DNA from: Gemmatimonadota bacterium
Lineage (GTDB): Bacteria > Latescibacterota > UBA2968 > UBA8231
Direction of reading: 5' to 3'
Assembly (NCBI GenBank): GCA_026706165.1
Contig: JAPOZF010000167.1
Location: forward strand, 6,444-16,208
Length of the DNA: 9,765 bases
Numbering within the stretch: position 1 is the stretch's first letter; the number at the start of each line of letters is the position of its first letter. Below the pieces are notes generated by a model. It saw only the letters and a list, made by a program, of their open reading frames with translations, did no database searches and was not told the DNA's origin. This document shows positions 1 through 5,811 of this stretch, piece by piece. The position numbers were made by a program, and so were the translations under genes.

Positions 1-104
1 TCCAGCCTCAACCCTTTCAGATACCAGCGGTTCACAAGCGGCATCAGGGCTCGCAACAGTTGAATCGTTGCCGTGCCGGGCTCAGGTGGTTTGAAATCCA
101 GCAT
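1..104 (-). CDS. Partial gene, acyltransferase-like N-terminus (cut by window edge)
   Basis: An ATG at 104 on the minus strand opens a frame that runs without a stop to the window edge, giving 34 residues that start MLDFKPPEPGTATIQLL and continue through a hydrophobic/basic stretch ending NRWYLKGLRL. The start lies 6 nt after the stop of the upstream PhyH gene, with a GGGA stretch about 10 nt upstream that could be a ribosome binding site. A proline-rich start followed by an amphipathic leader and 'YLKGLRL' resembles the N-terminus of bacterial lysophospholipid (1-acyl-glycerol-3-phosphate) acyltransferases, which precedes their HxxxxD motif. The catalytic part lies outside the window, so the family is a tentative call. 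The tight spacing suggests co-transcription with the PhyH and kelch genes. Confidence 0.5.
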   Translation of the reverse strand, partial: MLDFKPPEPGTATIQLLRALMPLVNRWYLKGLRL

Positions 105-110
105 CGCGGA

Positions 111-956
111 CTATTCCCGTCCGGCGGCCTCTTCCAGCGCGCGCTGGTCTTCCCGGGCCCACTGGCGCCAGCGCGCTTCGTCGGGCTGCTGGAAACCGCT
201 GTTGCCGCGGCTCTGCAGGTGCTCGTCCCGGCCCAACAGGCGCAGGGCCCGGTGGTCCTGCCGGTTTCGCGCCCAGGCGACGAGTTGCTGGCAGTTGGGT
301 CCGGTGAAGGTATCCGTGTGCTTGAGCCAGGAGATGTTGTAGTACACACTGAAGAAGTAGCGCTTGCGCCCCGAGGTATTGGGCGTGCCCGAGTGAAGCA
401 GGCCACTGTGGGTGAAAACCACGTCCCCGGCTTTCATGCAGATCAACCGCTCGTCCCGGTGGGGAGTCCGGGTCTCCTCCTCGGACAGGGCAACCGGTTC
501 GACGTGAGAACCGGGCAGGACCCTGAGCGGCCCGTACTGGTCGTCCAGATCCTGCAGATAGCAGATGGCATTGAAGGCCAGAGGACGTTCGTACGTGCCG
601 CCTGGCATGCGGGACCAGCGGTCTCGATGCCAACCGCTGGCCTTGCCGGCGGCTTCACCCGGGTCCACGGAGGGAAAGGCGGCAAGGGTGAGGTTGTCGA
701 GCTGCACGAAAGGCCCCACCACCTGCTCGGCAAAGTCGCGAATGACCGGATGAGCCACTGCCGGCCACATCAGTTGCGGCGCTCTTTCGAGCATGTTGCC
801 GAACCAATCGGTGGGTTCCTGCACATGGGGCCCCTCCGCGGAGAGGGTTTCCAGCCGGTCCTGCTCGCGGCGCCAGGCCTGCATGGTGGGTTCGTCGTAC
901 AGCCCTTCGAATACGGTAAAACCCTGAGCCCGGTATTCCGCCATTCTGCGGTCCAT
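111..956 (-). CDS. Phytanoyl-CoA dioxygenase (PhyH) family protein, canonical iron site
   Basis: This 281-residue protein is a PhyH-family Fe(II)/2-oxoglutarate-dependent oxygenase, normally a cytoplasmic hydroxylase. The jelly-roll signature is clear: the HxD iron motif is His110-Arg111-Asp112 in SGWHRDRWS, 'YGPLRVLPGSH' (141-151) is the conserved strand-turn, and the distal segment 'KAGDVVFTHSGLLHSGTPNTSGRKR' (175-199) supplies the second iron histidine (probably His188) and an Arg for 2-oxoglutarate (197 or 199). Length is typical. The start at 956 is preceded by AGGTG with 4 nt spacing; an internal ATG at 944 (MAEYRAQGF) is an alternative. It begins 8 nt after the stop of the kelch gene and ends 6 nt before an acyltransferase-like gene, so an operon is likely. 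The substrate cannot be inferred; relatives hydroxylate lipids, amino acids, ectoine or other small molecules. Confidence 0.9.
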   Translation of the reverse strand: MDRRMAEYRAQGFTVFEGLYDEPTMQAWRREQDRLETLSAEGPHVQEPTDWFGNMLERAPQLMWPAVAHPVIRDFAEQVVGPFVQLDNLTLAAFPSVDPGEAAGKASGWHRDRWSRMPGGTYERPLAFNAICYLQDLDDQYGPLRVLPGSHVEPVALSEEETRTPHRDERLICMKAGDVVFTHSGLLHSGTPNTSGRKRYFFSVYYNISWLKHTDTFTGPNCQQLVAWARNRQDHRALRLLGRDEHLQSRGNSGFQQPDEARWRQWAREDQRALEEAAGRE

Positions 957-964
957 AAAAACAC

Positions 965-1903
965 CTATCCCTTGCGCGAAAGCCTCCAGACATCCGGCTC
1001 CATGTTGTTTCCGGCCACCATCCACAGCGACCCGTCGTACACGAACACGCTCCCCGCATGCCGGGGCGCCCAGGGGGTATCCGGCAGTTCGGTCCAGTCC
1101 ACCCCATCGGCCGAATACCACACATCGCAACGATTCCCGCTCTCCGGCGCCCAGCCTTCGAGCACCCACATGCGGCCGTCGAAAACCGCCACCTCGTGGT
1201 ACTGCCTGGGAGCCCACGGTGCGCGCGCCAGGTGCAGTTCCCAGCTCTCCCCGTCTTCCGAGCTCCAGACGTCGTTGTAGAACTTCCGGACCGGAGTTGC
1301 AGGGGTATCGTAGGTGCCCCCGCCCAGAACCCACATCCTGCCGCCGTGCACGACGGCTCCCCCGATCATCCCCCGGGGGGGCCAGGGAGCGCTCGCGGCA
1401 ACGCGGGTCCAGCCGATCCCGTCTTCCGAACTCCACACGTCGTTGTAGAACACCTCTTCGGCGTCTGCAAAGCCGGGAATCGTCTGCCCGCCCATAACCC
1501 AGATTCTGCCGTCGAAAGCCAGGGTATGGTGGAGCACCCGGGGACCCCACGGCACGCAATCGTTCGCCAGCTCCCAACGAATGCCGTCGGCGCTGCTCCA
1601 GACATCGTTCTGGTAATGGCCCTGGTTGCAGTCGCCGCCGACGATCCACATCCTGCCGTCATGCACCGCGTACCCTGCGGTATGCCTGCCCTCCCAGGGC
1701 GCCCGGGGATTCTCGAGCGTCCAGGCGGCGCCGTCCGCGGAGGACCAGACCTCGCTGTTGCAGATCTGCGGGAAGTGGACTTTATCTCCCGGGTTCCATC
1801 CGCCCAGCAGCCACATTCGGTCCCTGAACACCAGCGCGCCGGCCCCGTCCCGGGCCGCGAACGCTGCTGTCTCCGTTACCTGACGCCACTCGTATTCCGC
1901 CAT
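965..1903 (-). CDS. Six-bladed kelch-repeat beta-propeller protein
   Basis: This 312-residue protein is a kelch-type propeller. The blade core 'RMW(L/I/V)(L/V/M)GG' occurs at about 29-35, 84-90, 133-139, 189-195, 244-250 (RMWVLEG) and 292-298 (SLWMVAG), each followed by '(D/E)VW(S/Y)S(A/E)DG..W' at 51, 100, 155, 211 and 260, with a final DVWRL near the C-terminus. That gives six blades; the N-terminal 'YEWRQV' and C-terminal 'DVWRL' probably close the ring. The S-x-DG-x-x-W stretches also resemble Asp boxes. There is no signal peptide or membrane segment, so a cytoplasmic location is likely. The ATG at 1903 is chosen over a TTG at 1915, which has no properly spaced ribosome site. It is first in a leftward operon with PhyH 8 nt downstream; a scaffold or sugar-handling role is possible but unproven. 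Confidence 0.85.
   Translation of the reverse strand: MAEYEWRQVTETAAFAARDGAGALVFRDRMWLLGGWNPGDKVHFPQICNSEVWSSADGAAWTLENPRAPWEGRHTAGYAVHDGRMWIVGGDCNQGHYQNDVWSSADGIRWELANDCVPWGPRVLHHTLAFDGRIWVMGGQTIPGFADAEEVFYNDVWSSEDGIGWTRVAASAPWPPRGMIGGAVVHGGRMWVLGGGTYDTPATPVRKFYNDVWSSEDGESWELHLARAPWAPRQYHEVAVFDGRMWVLEGWAPESGNRCDVWYSADGVDWTELPDTPWAPRHAGSVFVYDGSLWMVAGNNMEPDVWRLSRKG
1251..1283. repeat. Near-identical 33-nt kelch-blade repeat, copy A
   Basis: This 33-nt stretch recurs at 1419-1451 with two mismatches, exactly 168 nt (56 codons) apart. Both copies encode 'FYNDVWSSEDG' in neighbouring kelch blades. Nucleotide identity is higher than between the other blades, which points to recent blade duplication or gene conversion. 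Confidence 0.6.
1419..1451. repeat. Near-identical 33-nt kelch-blade repeat, copy B
   Basis: This is the second copy of the stretch at 1251-1283, in the preceding blade of the same protein. The two differences are one synonymous-looking g/a and one g/c change within the DVWSSEDG coding stretch. Confidence 0.6.
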
Positions 1904-2001
1904 TTGTATTCTCAATCCCTGTTACAGATACATACCCGAGGTAAACTTTCAACTTTATCGCTTTCTATAGAAATGAAACAGGCTGAGGATATCGAAATCC
2001 C

Positions 2002-2030
2002 TTGAAAGCAGGAAACCTGCAATTTAATTT
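2002..2030 (+). promoter_or_regulatory. Candidate promoter with a palindrome in the spacer, upstream of the globin-ankyrin gene
   Basis: TTGAAA at 2002-2007 is 5 of 6 matches to a -35 box. The AT-rich AATTTAATTT at 2021-2030 offers -10 choices: TAATTT with 17-bp spacing or TTTAAT with 15-bp spacing. The spacer carries the perfect small inverted repeat GCAGG-AAA-CCTGC (2008-2020), a possible operator or hairpin. This lies in the 210-bp divergent gap between the kelch and globin-ankyrin genes. It is a weak, pattern-based call. Confidence 0.25.
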
Positions 2031-2046
2031 GCTCCCGACCTCCAAG

Positions 2047-2074
2047 CCGTCTCCCCGCTCAGGTGTGCAGACGG
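2047..2074 (+). other. Inverted repeat in the presumed 5' leader of the globin-ankyrin gene
   Basis: CCGTCT at 2047-2052 pairs with AGACGG at 2069-2074 (6 bp, 16-nt loop). An alternative pairing uses CCCCG at 2053-2057 with CGGGG at 2072-2076. The two pairings are mutually exclusive. No poly-T tract follows, so it is not a convincing terminator; it may simply be leader structure or chance. Confidence 0.25.
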
Positions 2075-2113
2075 GGAAACAGACAAAATTGACCCAACCT
2101 TCAGATTGTCGTC

Positions 2114-3682
2114 GTGCCTGCCGCTTGCAGTATACCTGAGTCCTCCAGCGTGCGGGCTGCCCTGGCCCACCGCGGCGGCCTCGCCCCAAATCTGAGGCCC
2201 GATCCGACCCTGTTTGCCCGGATCGGGGGCCGCTCCGTTGTCGGGAGAATCATCGACGGTCTGTATGACCGCATCGAGAACGACGCCGAACTGCGTCCCA
2301 TGTTCACCCGGACGCTGGCTTCCGAACGCATGAAGCAGAAGGCCTTCATGGAAGAATGGATGGGCGGTGAACGGGATTACACCCTTCATCATGCCTGTGG
2401 GGGAATAAAAAGCAGACACGGACATATCCACATCACCCGGGAATCCGCGGAGCGTTGGCTGATGCACTTGACCGCCTCCCTGCGCGACAACCTCGGGGAG
2501 GAGCGGCTCGTCGAGGAGGTTCTTGCGACCCTCGGACCCCTCGCTCACGGCCTGGTCAACGAGGATAACCCCCCGAAAAACCGGCGGCAACTGCGATGCC
2601 ACAGGGAGAAGAGGTACAGACAGCCGGCCAGGCTGGCGGCCCGGGGTCAGCTGGAAGAACTGAACCGATTCCTCGACGAAGATCCAGCCGTTTTGAGCGA
2701 TCCGTCGCATGGGGCGATTCTCCTGGTTGAAGCCGCCCTGCGGGGCCGCACCGCCGTAGCGGCCATGCTGCTGGACCGGGGAGTGGACGCCAACCTGCCG
2801 GCCCCGCACACGAGCGATCTCATGCTGACTCCGTACTGCGCCGCCCGCTGCAGGAACAAACTCGAAACCGCCGGGTTTCTTCGGGACCGGGGAGCCGTGT
2901 ACGACATCTTCAGCGCCTGCTTTCTCGGCGATCCGGACCGGATTTCGACGCTGCTCCAGGAAGTACCCGGTCTGGTCAACGCACACGATCCCGCCTGCGA
3001 TCTCCTTCCCGTAACACCTCTTCACCATGCCGTTTACGGAGGCCACGAAGAGGCCGTGAGGTTGCTCTTCGAAATGGGCGCCGAACCGGGGATCAACAGC
3101 ACTCCACTGGTCAGGTGCGCCGCCGATCGAGGACAGTTCCGCCTGCTCAGGCTGCTGCTGGAGCGGGGGGCCGACGCCTCGAGAATCGGGTGCGGGCGCT
3201 GGGTCCTCGATCCGGAGGCCTCCGCCCTCCTGATGGGACATGGGGCCGACGTCAACTACCCCGAAGGGGACTGGGTATGGACGGCATGTACGGCAAACAA
3301 CAGCCAGAGGGACGATCCCGGCTATGTCCAGGCCCTGCTGGACAGGGGCGCCCGAATCGACACGGTGCTGCGCGGCGCTCAAGCGCTGCATTATGCCGCC
3401 AGGGCGGGGTTCACCGGTGCAATGGAAGTGCTGCTGAGAAACCATGCCCCGGTCGACGCGCGGACCGACAAGGGGGAGACTCCCCTGTTTTACGCGCTGA
3501 AGGCCGGACCCCGGGCGGACATGGTCAAAACCGTCGAGCTGCTGCTGTCCCACGGGGCCGACCCGCACCGGGAAGACGATTCCGGGAGAACACCCTGGAG
3601 TATCACCCGCCGCATGCGGCGTCCGGACGCGAGCCGAATCATCGCGCTGTTCGACGCGTCCAATTCCCGCGGGACGGCGTAA
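2114..3682 (+). CDS. Truncated haemoglobin fused to an ankyrin-repeat domain
   Basis: This 522-residue protein joins two recognisable domains. Residues about 33-150 are a truncated (2-on-2) haemoglobin: 'TLFARIGGRSVVGRIIDGLYDRI' gives helices A/B with Tyr51 at the usual B10 place, Phe64 fits CD1, 'FMEEWMGGERDY' (78-89) matches the family's F-x-x-W-x-GG segment, Arg101-His102 supplies the proximal heme His (F8), and Trp115 in 'SAERWLMHL' fits the G8 Trp of group II/III globins. A basic linker (about 151-170) leads into roughly ten ankyrin repeats to the C-terminus, e.g. 'TPLHHAVYGGHEEAVRLLFEMGA' (301-323), 'LLLERGADAS' (347-356), 'TPLFYALKAGPR' (456-467). No signal peptide. The start is uncertain: GTG 2114 or GTG 2150, neither with a clear ribosome site, but the globin domain requires a start upstream of about 2205. 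It could be a heme-based gas or redox sensor acting through protein contacts; that role is inferred. Confidence 0.85.
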   Translation: MPAACSIPESSSVRAALAHRGGLAPNLRPDPTLFARIGGRSVVGRIIDGLYDRIENDAELRPMFTRTLASERMKQKAFMEEWMGGERDYTLHHACGGIKSRHGHIHITRESAERWLMHLTASLRDNLGEERLVEEVLATLGPLAHGLVNEDNPPKNRRQLRCHREKRYRQPARLAARGQLEELNRFLDEDPAVLSDPSHGAILLVEAALRGRTAVAAMLLDRGVDANLPAPHTSDLMLTPYCAARCRNKLETAGFLRDRGAVYDIFSACFLGDPDRISTLLQEVPGLVNAHDPACDLLPVTPLHHAVYGGHEEAVRLLFEMGAEPGINSTPLVRCAADRGQFRLLRLLLERGADASRIGCGRWVLDPEASALLMGHGADVNYPEGDWVWTACTANNSQRDDPGYVQALLDRGARIDTVLRGAQALHYAARAGFTGAMEVLLRNHAPVDARTDKGETPLFYALKAGPRADMVKTVELLLSHGADPHREDDSGRTPWSITRRMRRPDASRIIALFDASNSRGTA

Positions 3683-3754
3683 ATTGGTGAAGCTGCAGTT
3701 CATGCCGATGGCTTCGGCACAAGGTGAACGGCCACTGTGCATGCACCTGGATGA

Positions 3755-3779
3755 GGTAAATCATGATTCATTGTTTACC
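3755..3779. promoter_or_regulatory. Imperfect 25-bp palindrome, candidate VapB operator
   Basis: The 25-bp stretch is an interrupted palindrome: outer arms GGTAAA (3755-3760) and TTTACC (3774-3779), inner arms ATGA (3763-3766) and TCAT (3768-3771), centred on 3767. Ten of 12 base pairs match. It ends 21 bp before the antitoxin ATG and just before TAAATT (3781-3786), a possible -10 box. Position and symmetry are what is expected for autoregulation by a ribbon-helix-helix antitoxin, which binds as paired dimers. A separate 10-bp palindrome GTGCATGCAC lies at 3737-3746. Confidence 0.55.
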
Positions 3780-3800
3780 CTAAATTCTGAGTCGCCCACA

Positions 3801-4040
3801 ATGAAATCTCTCACCATTCATATGGACGAGGCTCTGGACCGTCGCGTTCGGGAGTTGGCGGCGAGTGAAGGAGTCAGCCTGAACCGCACCGTGACTCGTG
3901 TGCTGCGGGAGGCTTTGGGACTCAGTCCGAAGAGCAACCGGGTCCATTTCGAAGACCATCTGGGCGTCTGGAGCGAGAAGGAGAAGTGCGAGTTCGACGC
4001 ACTGACCAGGCGGGATGTGGACCCGCGGGACTGTCAGTGA
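3801..4040 (+). CDS. VapB-type ribbon-helix-helix antitoxin
   Basis: This 79-residue protein has the form of a short VapB/CopG-like antitoxin. Residues 1-8 (MKSLTIHM) would be the DNA-contacting beta strand, 'DEALDRRVRELAASEGVSLN' (9-28) the first helix and turn, and 'RTVTRVLREALGL' (29-41) the second helix. The C-terminal 'FEDHLGVWSEKEKCEFDAL' (50-68) matches the toxin-binding tail typical of VapB ('L-G-x-W-S-x-x-E-x-x-x-F'). A longer in-frame extension starting at 3684 is rejected because homology begins at Met 3801. The ribosome site is weak (GAG 9 nt upstream). The stop overlaps the GTG of the toxin remnant by 4 nt, the usual vapBC coupling. With its toxin truncated the antitoxin may persist as a regulator or anti-addiction element. 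Confidence 0.8.
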   Translation: MKSLTIHMDEALDRRVRELAASEGVSLNRTVTRVLREALGLSPKSNRVHFEDHLGVWSEKEKCEFDALTRRDVDPRDCQ

Positions 4041-4150
4041 AGGTCCTGCTCGACACCCACGCCCTGAGTTCCCTGTGGCACGGCGCTGTGCTGGTTACCT
4101 TCGACGAACACTTTGGCCACGTTCCAGGTCTGCGGCGGTGGGACTTCTGA
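4037..4150 (+). pseudogene. VapC (PIN-domain) toxin remnant with an internal deletion
   Basis: GTG 4037 overlaps the antitoxin stop and opens a 37-codon ORF. Its first 14 residues, MKVLLDTHALSSLW, match the PIN-domain N-terminus with the first catalytic Asp (Asp6). This passes directly into 'GAVLVTFDEHFGHVPGLRRWDF' (16-37), which matches the VapC C-terminus: the 'LVT-x-D-x-H-F' strand with a late acidic residue and the 'x-x-PGL-x-x-W' ending. Full VapC proteins are about 125-140 residues, so roughly 90 central residues, including middle acidic ligands, are missing while the frame is kept. It cannot form a complete PIN active site, so the toxin is almost certainly dead. A mis-joined assembly is an alternative explanation for the deletion. 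Confidence 0.75.
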
Positions 4151-4167
4151 TTCGGGGGGTTCGGCGC

Positions 4168-5223
4168 GTGGACTGGTTTGCAGTTGAACCGCCTGACCCG
4201 CCCAACCGGGGGATCATGTTCGTCGACCATGCCAGGGCCGGCCGCAGCGGCCACCTGGGACATGCCCTCGTAGAGTACGCGCCGGGCAGGGTCCTGGCAT
4301 TCTACGCCAACTGCTCCGATTTCCAGCAGGGCCACAGCGGGGACGGCTGGATGGAGCTCAAGCGCTCCGAGGACGGGGGACGTACCTGGAGCGAGCCGGC
4401 CGTCCTTGAATACTCGAGGCAGACCTGGGACCAGGGGATCGGGCACTCGGTCATGTGCGAGAAAGCACTTCGGGCGGACGATGGAGCGATTATCCTGTTC
4501 AACCTGGAGTGCCGCGGCAAGGGATGGCAGCCACTCGGGGTTCCGACCTTTCTGCGCAGCACCGATCGCGGTTTCACCTGGGAACCGCCAGGACCCGTCG
4601 GCGAGGAACCGGCGCGCATCTGGGATGCAGTCATTCACGACGGCTCCATCCTCGTCCTGGAGCTTTGCAACGACAGCGCCCTCCATTGGTACGGCAACCT
4701 GCCGGAGCACCATTACGCCCTCCACGCCAGCCAGGACAACGGCCTCACCTTCTCCCGCCGCAGCGTCCTTCCCTTCGACGTTGAGGGACGCGGCTACGGG
4801 ACCATGGCAACCCTGCCCGACGGCCGGTTGATCGCCTATGTCTACAACATCAATGACGAAAAGCATCTCGACTACGCGACCAGCGACGACGGCGGTTGCA
4901 CCTGGAGCCCCGTGAAAACGGCCTTCATGGCCAAAAAGATCCGCAACCCCCAGATGACGGCGTTCAAGGAGGGCTTCGTCCTCCATGGCCGCAGCGGCAA
5001 CAAGGGGGAGGGGAGGAACAACCTCGTCCTCTACACCTCACGGGATGGAATAAATTGGGACGCCGGCCGTTACCTGCGCATGGGAGAAGCGGGGGCAGGC
5101 GCCTACTCCAACAACCTGATCGTCAGAAACCCGGACACAGGCGAGCCTGAACGATTGCTCATACAAGCCTCTCACGCCTACGAGGAGCACATGACCAACG
5201 TGCTGCATTGGTGGTTGCGATAG
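4168..5223 (+). CDS. Sialidase-like Asp-box (BNR) beta-propeller protein
   Basis: This 351-residue protein belongs to the BNR/Asp-box propeller superfamily, which includes sialidases. Asp boxes (S-x-D-x-G-x-T-W) are at 67-74 (SEDGGRTW), 131-138 (STDRGFTW), 188-195 (SQDNGLTF, Phe for Trp), 239-246 (SDDGGCTW), and a degenerate one at 291-297 (SRDGINW). The N-terminal 'NRGIMFVDHARAGRSGHLGHALVEY' is typical of sialidase-like proteins in PhyH-rich genomes. No F/YRIP arginine motif is visible, so true sialidase activity is doubtful; it may bind or cleave another sugar. No signal peptide is seen. GTG 4168 is preferred: GGGGGG sits about 9 nt upstream and it follows the VapC remnant stop by 17 nt. 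Met 4216 is an alternative. It is the first gene of a same-strand group with rhaM, a peptidase and PhyH. Confidence 0.8.
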   Translation: MDWFAVEPPDPPNRGIMFVDHARAGRSGHLGHALVEYAPGRVLAFYANCSDFQQGHSGDGWMELKRSEDGGRTWSEPAVLEYSRQTWDQGIGHSVMCEKALRADDGAIILFNLECRGKGWQPLGVPTFLRSTDRGFTWEPPGPVGEEPARIWDAVIHDGSILVLELCNDSALHWYGNLPEHHYALHASQDNGLTFSRRSVLPFDVEGRGYGTMATLPDGRLIAYVYNINDEKHLDYATSDDGGCTWSPVKTAFMAKKIRNPQMTAFKEGFVLHGRSGNKGEGRNNLVLYTSRDGINWDAGRYLRMGEAGAGAYSNNLIVRNPDTGEPERLLIQASHAYEEHMTNVLHWWLR

Positions 5224-5231
5224 TGGGTCCC

Positions 5232-5296
5232 GTGGGGCGCAGTCGTCCAGAGCGCCGGCATCCAGCCCACAGGAGCAGTATGGTCCGGCGCCCCAC
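5232..5296 (+). other. Long-range 9-bp inverted repeat between the sialidase-like gene and rhaM
   Basis: GTGGGGCGC at 5232-5240 is perfectly complementary to GCGCCCCAC at 5288-5296, leaving a 47-nt loop. It begins 8 nt after the upstream stop codon and no T-run follows, so it is not a standard intrinsic terminator. It could be an RNA-stability or processing element, or the footprint of a small mobile repeat. Confidence 0.35.
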
Positions 5297-5314
5297 AACC
5301 CAACGCAGTTAACC

Positions 5315-5328
5315 GGTCCTTCAGGACC
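5315..5328 (+). other. Small hairpin just before the rhaM ribosome site
   Basis: GGTCC (5315-5319), loop TTCA, GGACC (5324-5328) form a compact GC-rich hairpin ending 8 nt before the AAGGAG of rhaM. There is no U-tract. It may influence rhaM translation or mark an mRNA end. Confidence 0.35.
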
Positions 5329-5348
5329 CGAATTGCAAGGAGCAGAGT

Positions 5349-5672
5349 ATGTATTCGACAGGACAGACGTACCAGCTGAAACCCGGCTTCTACCACCAGT
5401 ACAAGAAAGCCCACGATGAACTCTGGCCCGAACTGGCAGAGGCGATGGCGGCCGTGGGAGTGAACATGGTGATCTACCGGTACGGAGACCGCCTCTTCCT
5501 CTACGCCACCGCCCCGTCACAGGAGCACTTCGAACAGAGTCACGCCGGGGGCAGGGCCCAGGAATGGCTGGATTACATGGCGACGATGATGGTCACCGGG
5601 GAGGACGGCAAGACCATCGTCGAAGAGATGGAAATGGCCTTTTCCTTCGGCGACTTCAAGGCCGGCGAATAG
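5349..5672 (+). CDS. rhaM: L-rhamnose mutarotase
   Basis: This 107-residue protein matches the RhaM family, which interconverts alpha and beta anomers of L-rhamnose in the cytoplasm. The signature 'FYHQYKKAHDELWPEL' (14-29) aligns with the Escherichia coli segment carrying the catalytic His22 and the Tyr and Trp that contact the sugar; here they are Tyr18, His22 and Trp26. 'EWLDYMATMM' (72-81) matches the conserved W-x-x-Y-M-x-x-x-M segment. Length equals the family norm (about 104). A strong AAGGAG lies 6 nt before the ATG. It sits between the Asp-box protein and a mini-ORF plus peptidase, all on the plus strand, which suggests that L-rhamnose or a related deoxysugar is released or used by this group. 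Some family members act on other sugars, so the exact sugar is inferred. Confidence 0.9.
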   Translation: MYSTGQTYQLKPGFYHQYKKAHDELWPELAEAMAAVGVNMVIYRYGDRLFLYATAPSQEHFEQSHAGGRAQEWLDYMATMMVTGEDGKTIVEEMEMAFSFGDFKAGE

Positions 5673-5682
5673 AAGCCATTCC

Positions 5683-5811
5683 ATGCGTCTGCGAGACAAG
5701 GTGGCCCTGATCACCGGGGCGCGCTTCGGCAAGGAGATGCGCCGCCAGCCCCTTCCCGTGACTGTCGACCCGACGGCCATTGCCCAGGCGGCGAAGAAGG
5801 AAAAGCGGTAA
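5683..5811 (+). pseudogene. 42-codon ORF with a short-chain dehydrogenase N-terminus, probable deletion remnant
   Basis: The ATG at 5683 opens a 42-residue ORF. Its first 13 residues, MRLRDKVALITGA, are the hallmark start of short-chain dehydrogenases/reductases (first beta strand and the TG of the TGxxxGxG cofactor loop). The sequence then changes to 'RFGKEMRRQPLPVTVDPTAI' and ends in a lysine-rich tail; the glycine motif, the YxxxK active site and some 200 residues are absent. I do not recognise the second half, which may be the end of the same or another gene. No strong ribosome site precedes it. Its stop TAA is directly followed by the ATG of the M14 gene, and the ribosome site for that gene lies inside this ORF, so it may survive as a leader. 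A real small protein is the alternative. Confidence 0.5.

Noticed and set aside
60..1280. Long plus-strand open frame (406 codons)
   Set aside because: It runs opposite to the PhyH and kelch genes, has no recognisable domain, and is explained by GC-rich codon bias of the real minus-strand genes.
957..1649. Upstream in-frame extension of the PhyH protein to about 512 residues
   Set aside because: The extension reads the kelch gene in a wrong frame; PhyH homology and the ribosome site place the start at 956.
2024..3742. Long minus-strand open frame (572 codons)
   Set aside because: It is antisense to the globin-ankyrin gene, whose domains are unmistakable; the antisense product has no family features.
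3684..3800. 39-residue N-terminal extension of the antitoxin
   Set aside because: It would run through the operator palindrome and has no similarity to the family; Met at 3801 begins the ribbon-helix-helix domain.
3922..4986. Minus-strand 354-codon frame
   Set aside because: It is antisense to vapB, the VapC remnant and the Asp-box protein, with no coding signature of its own.
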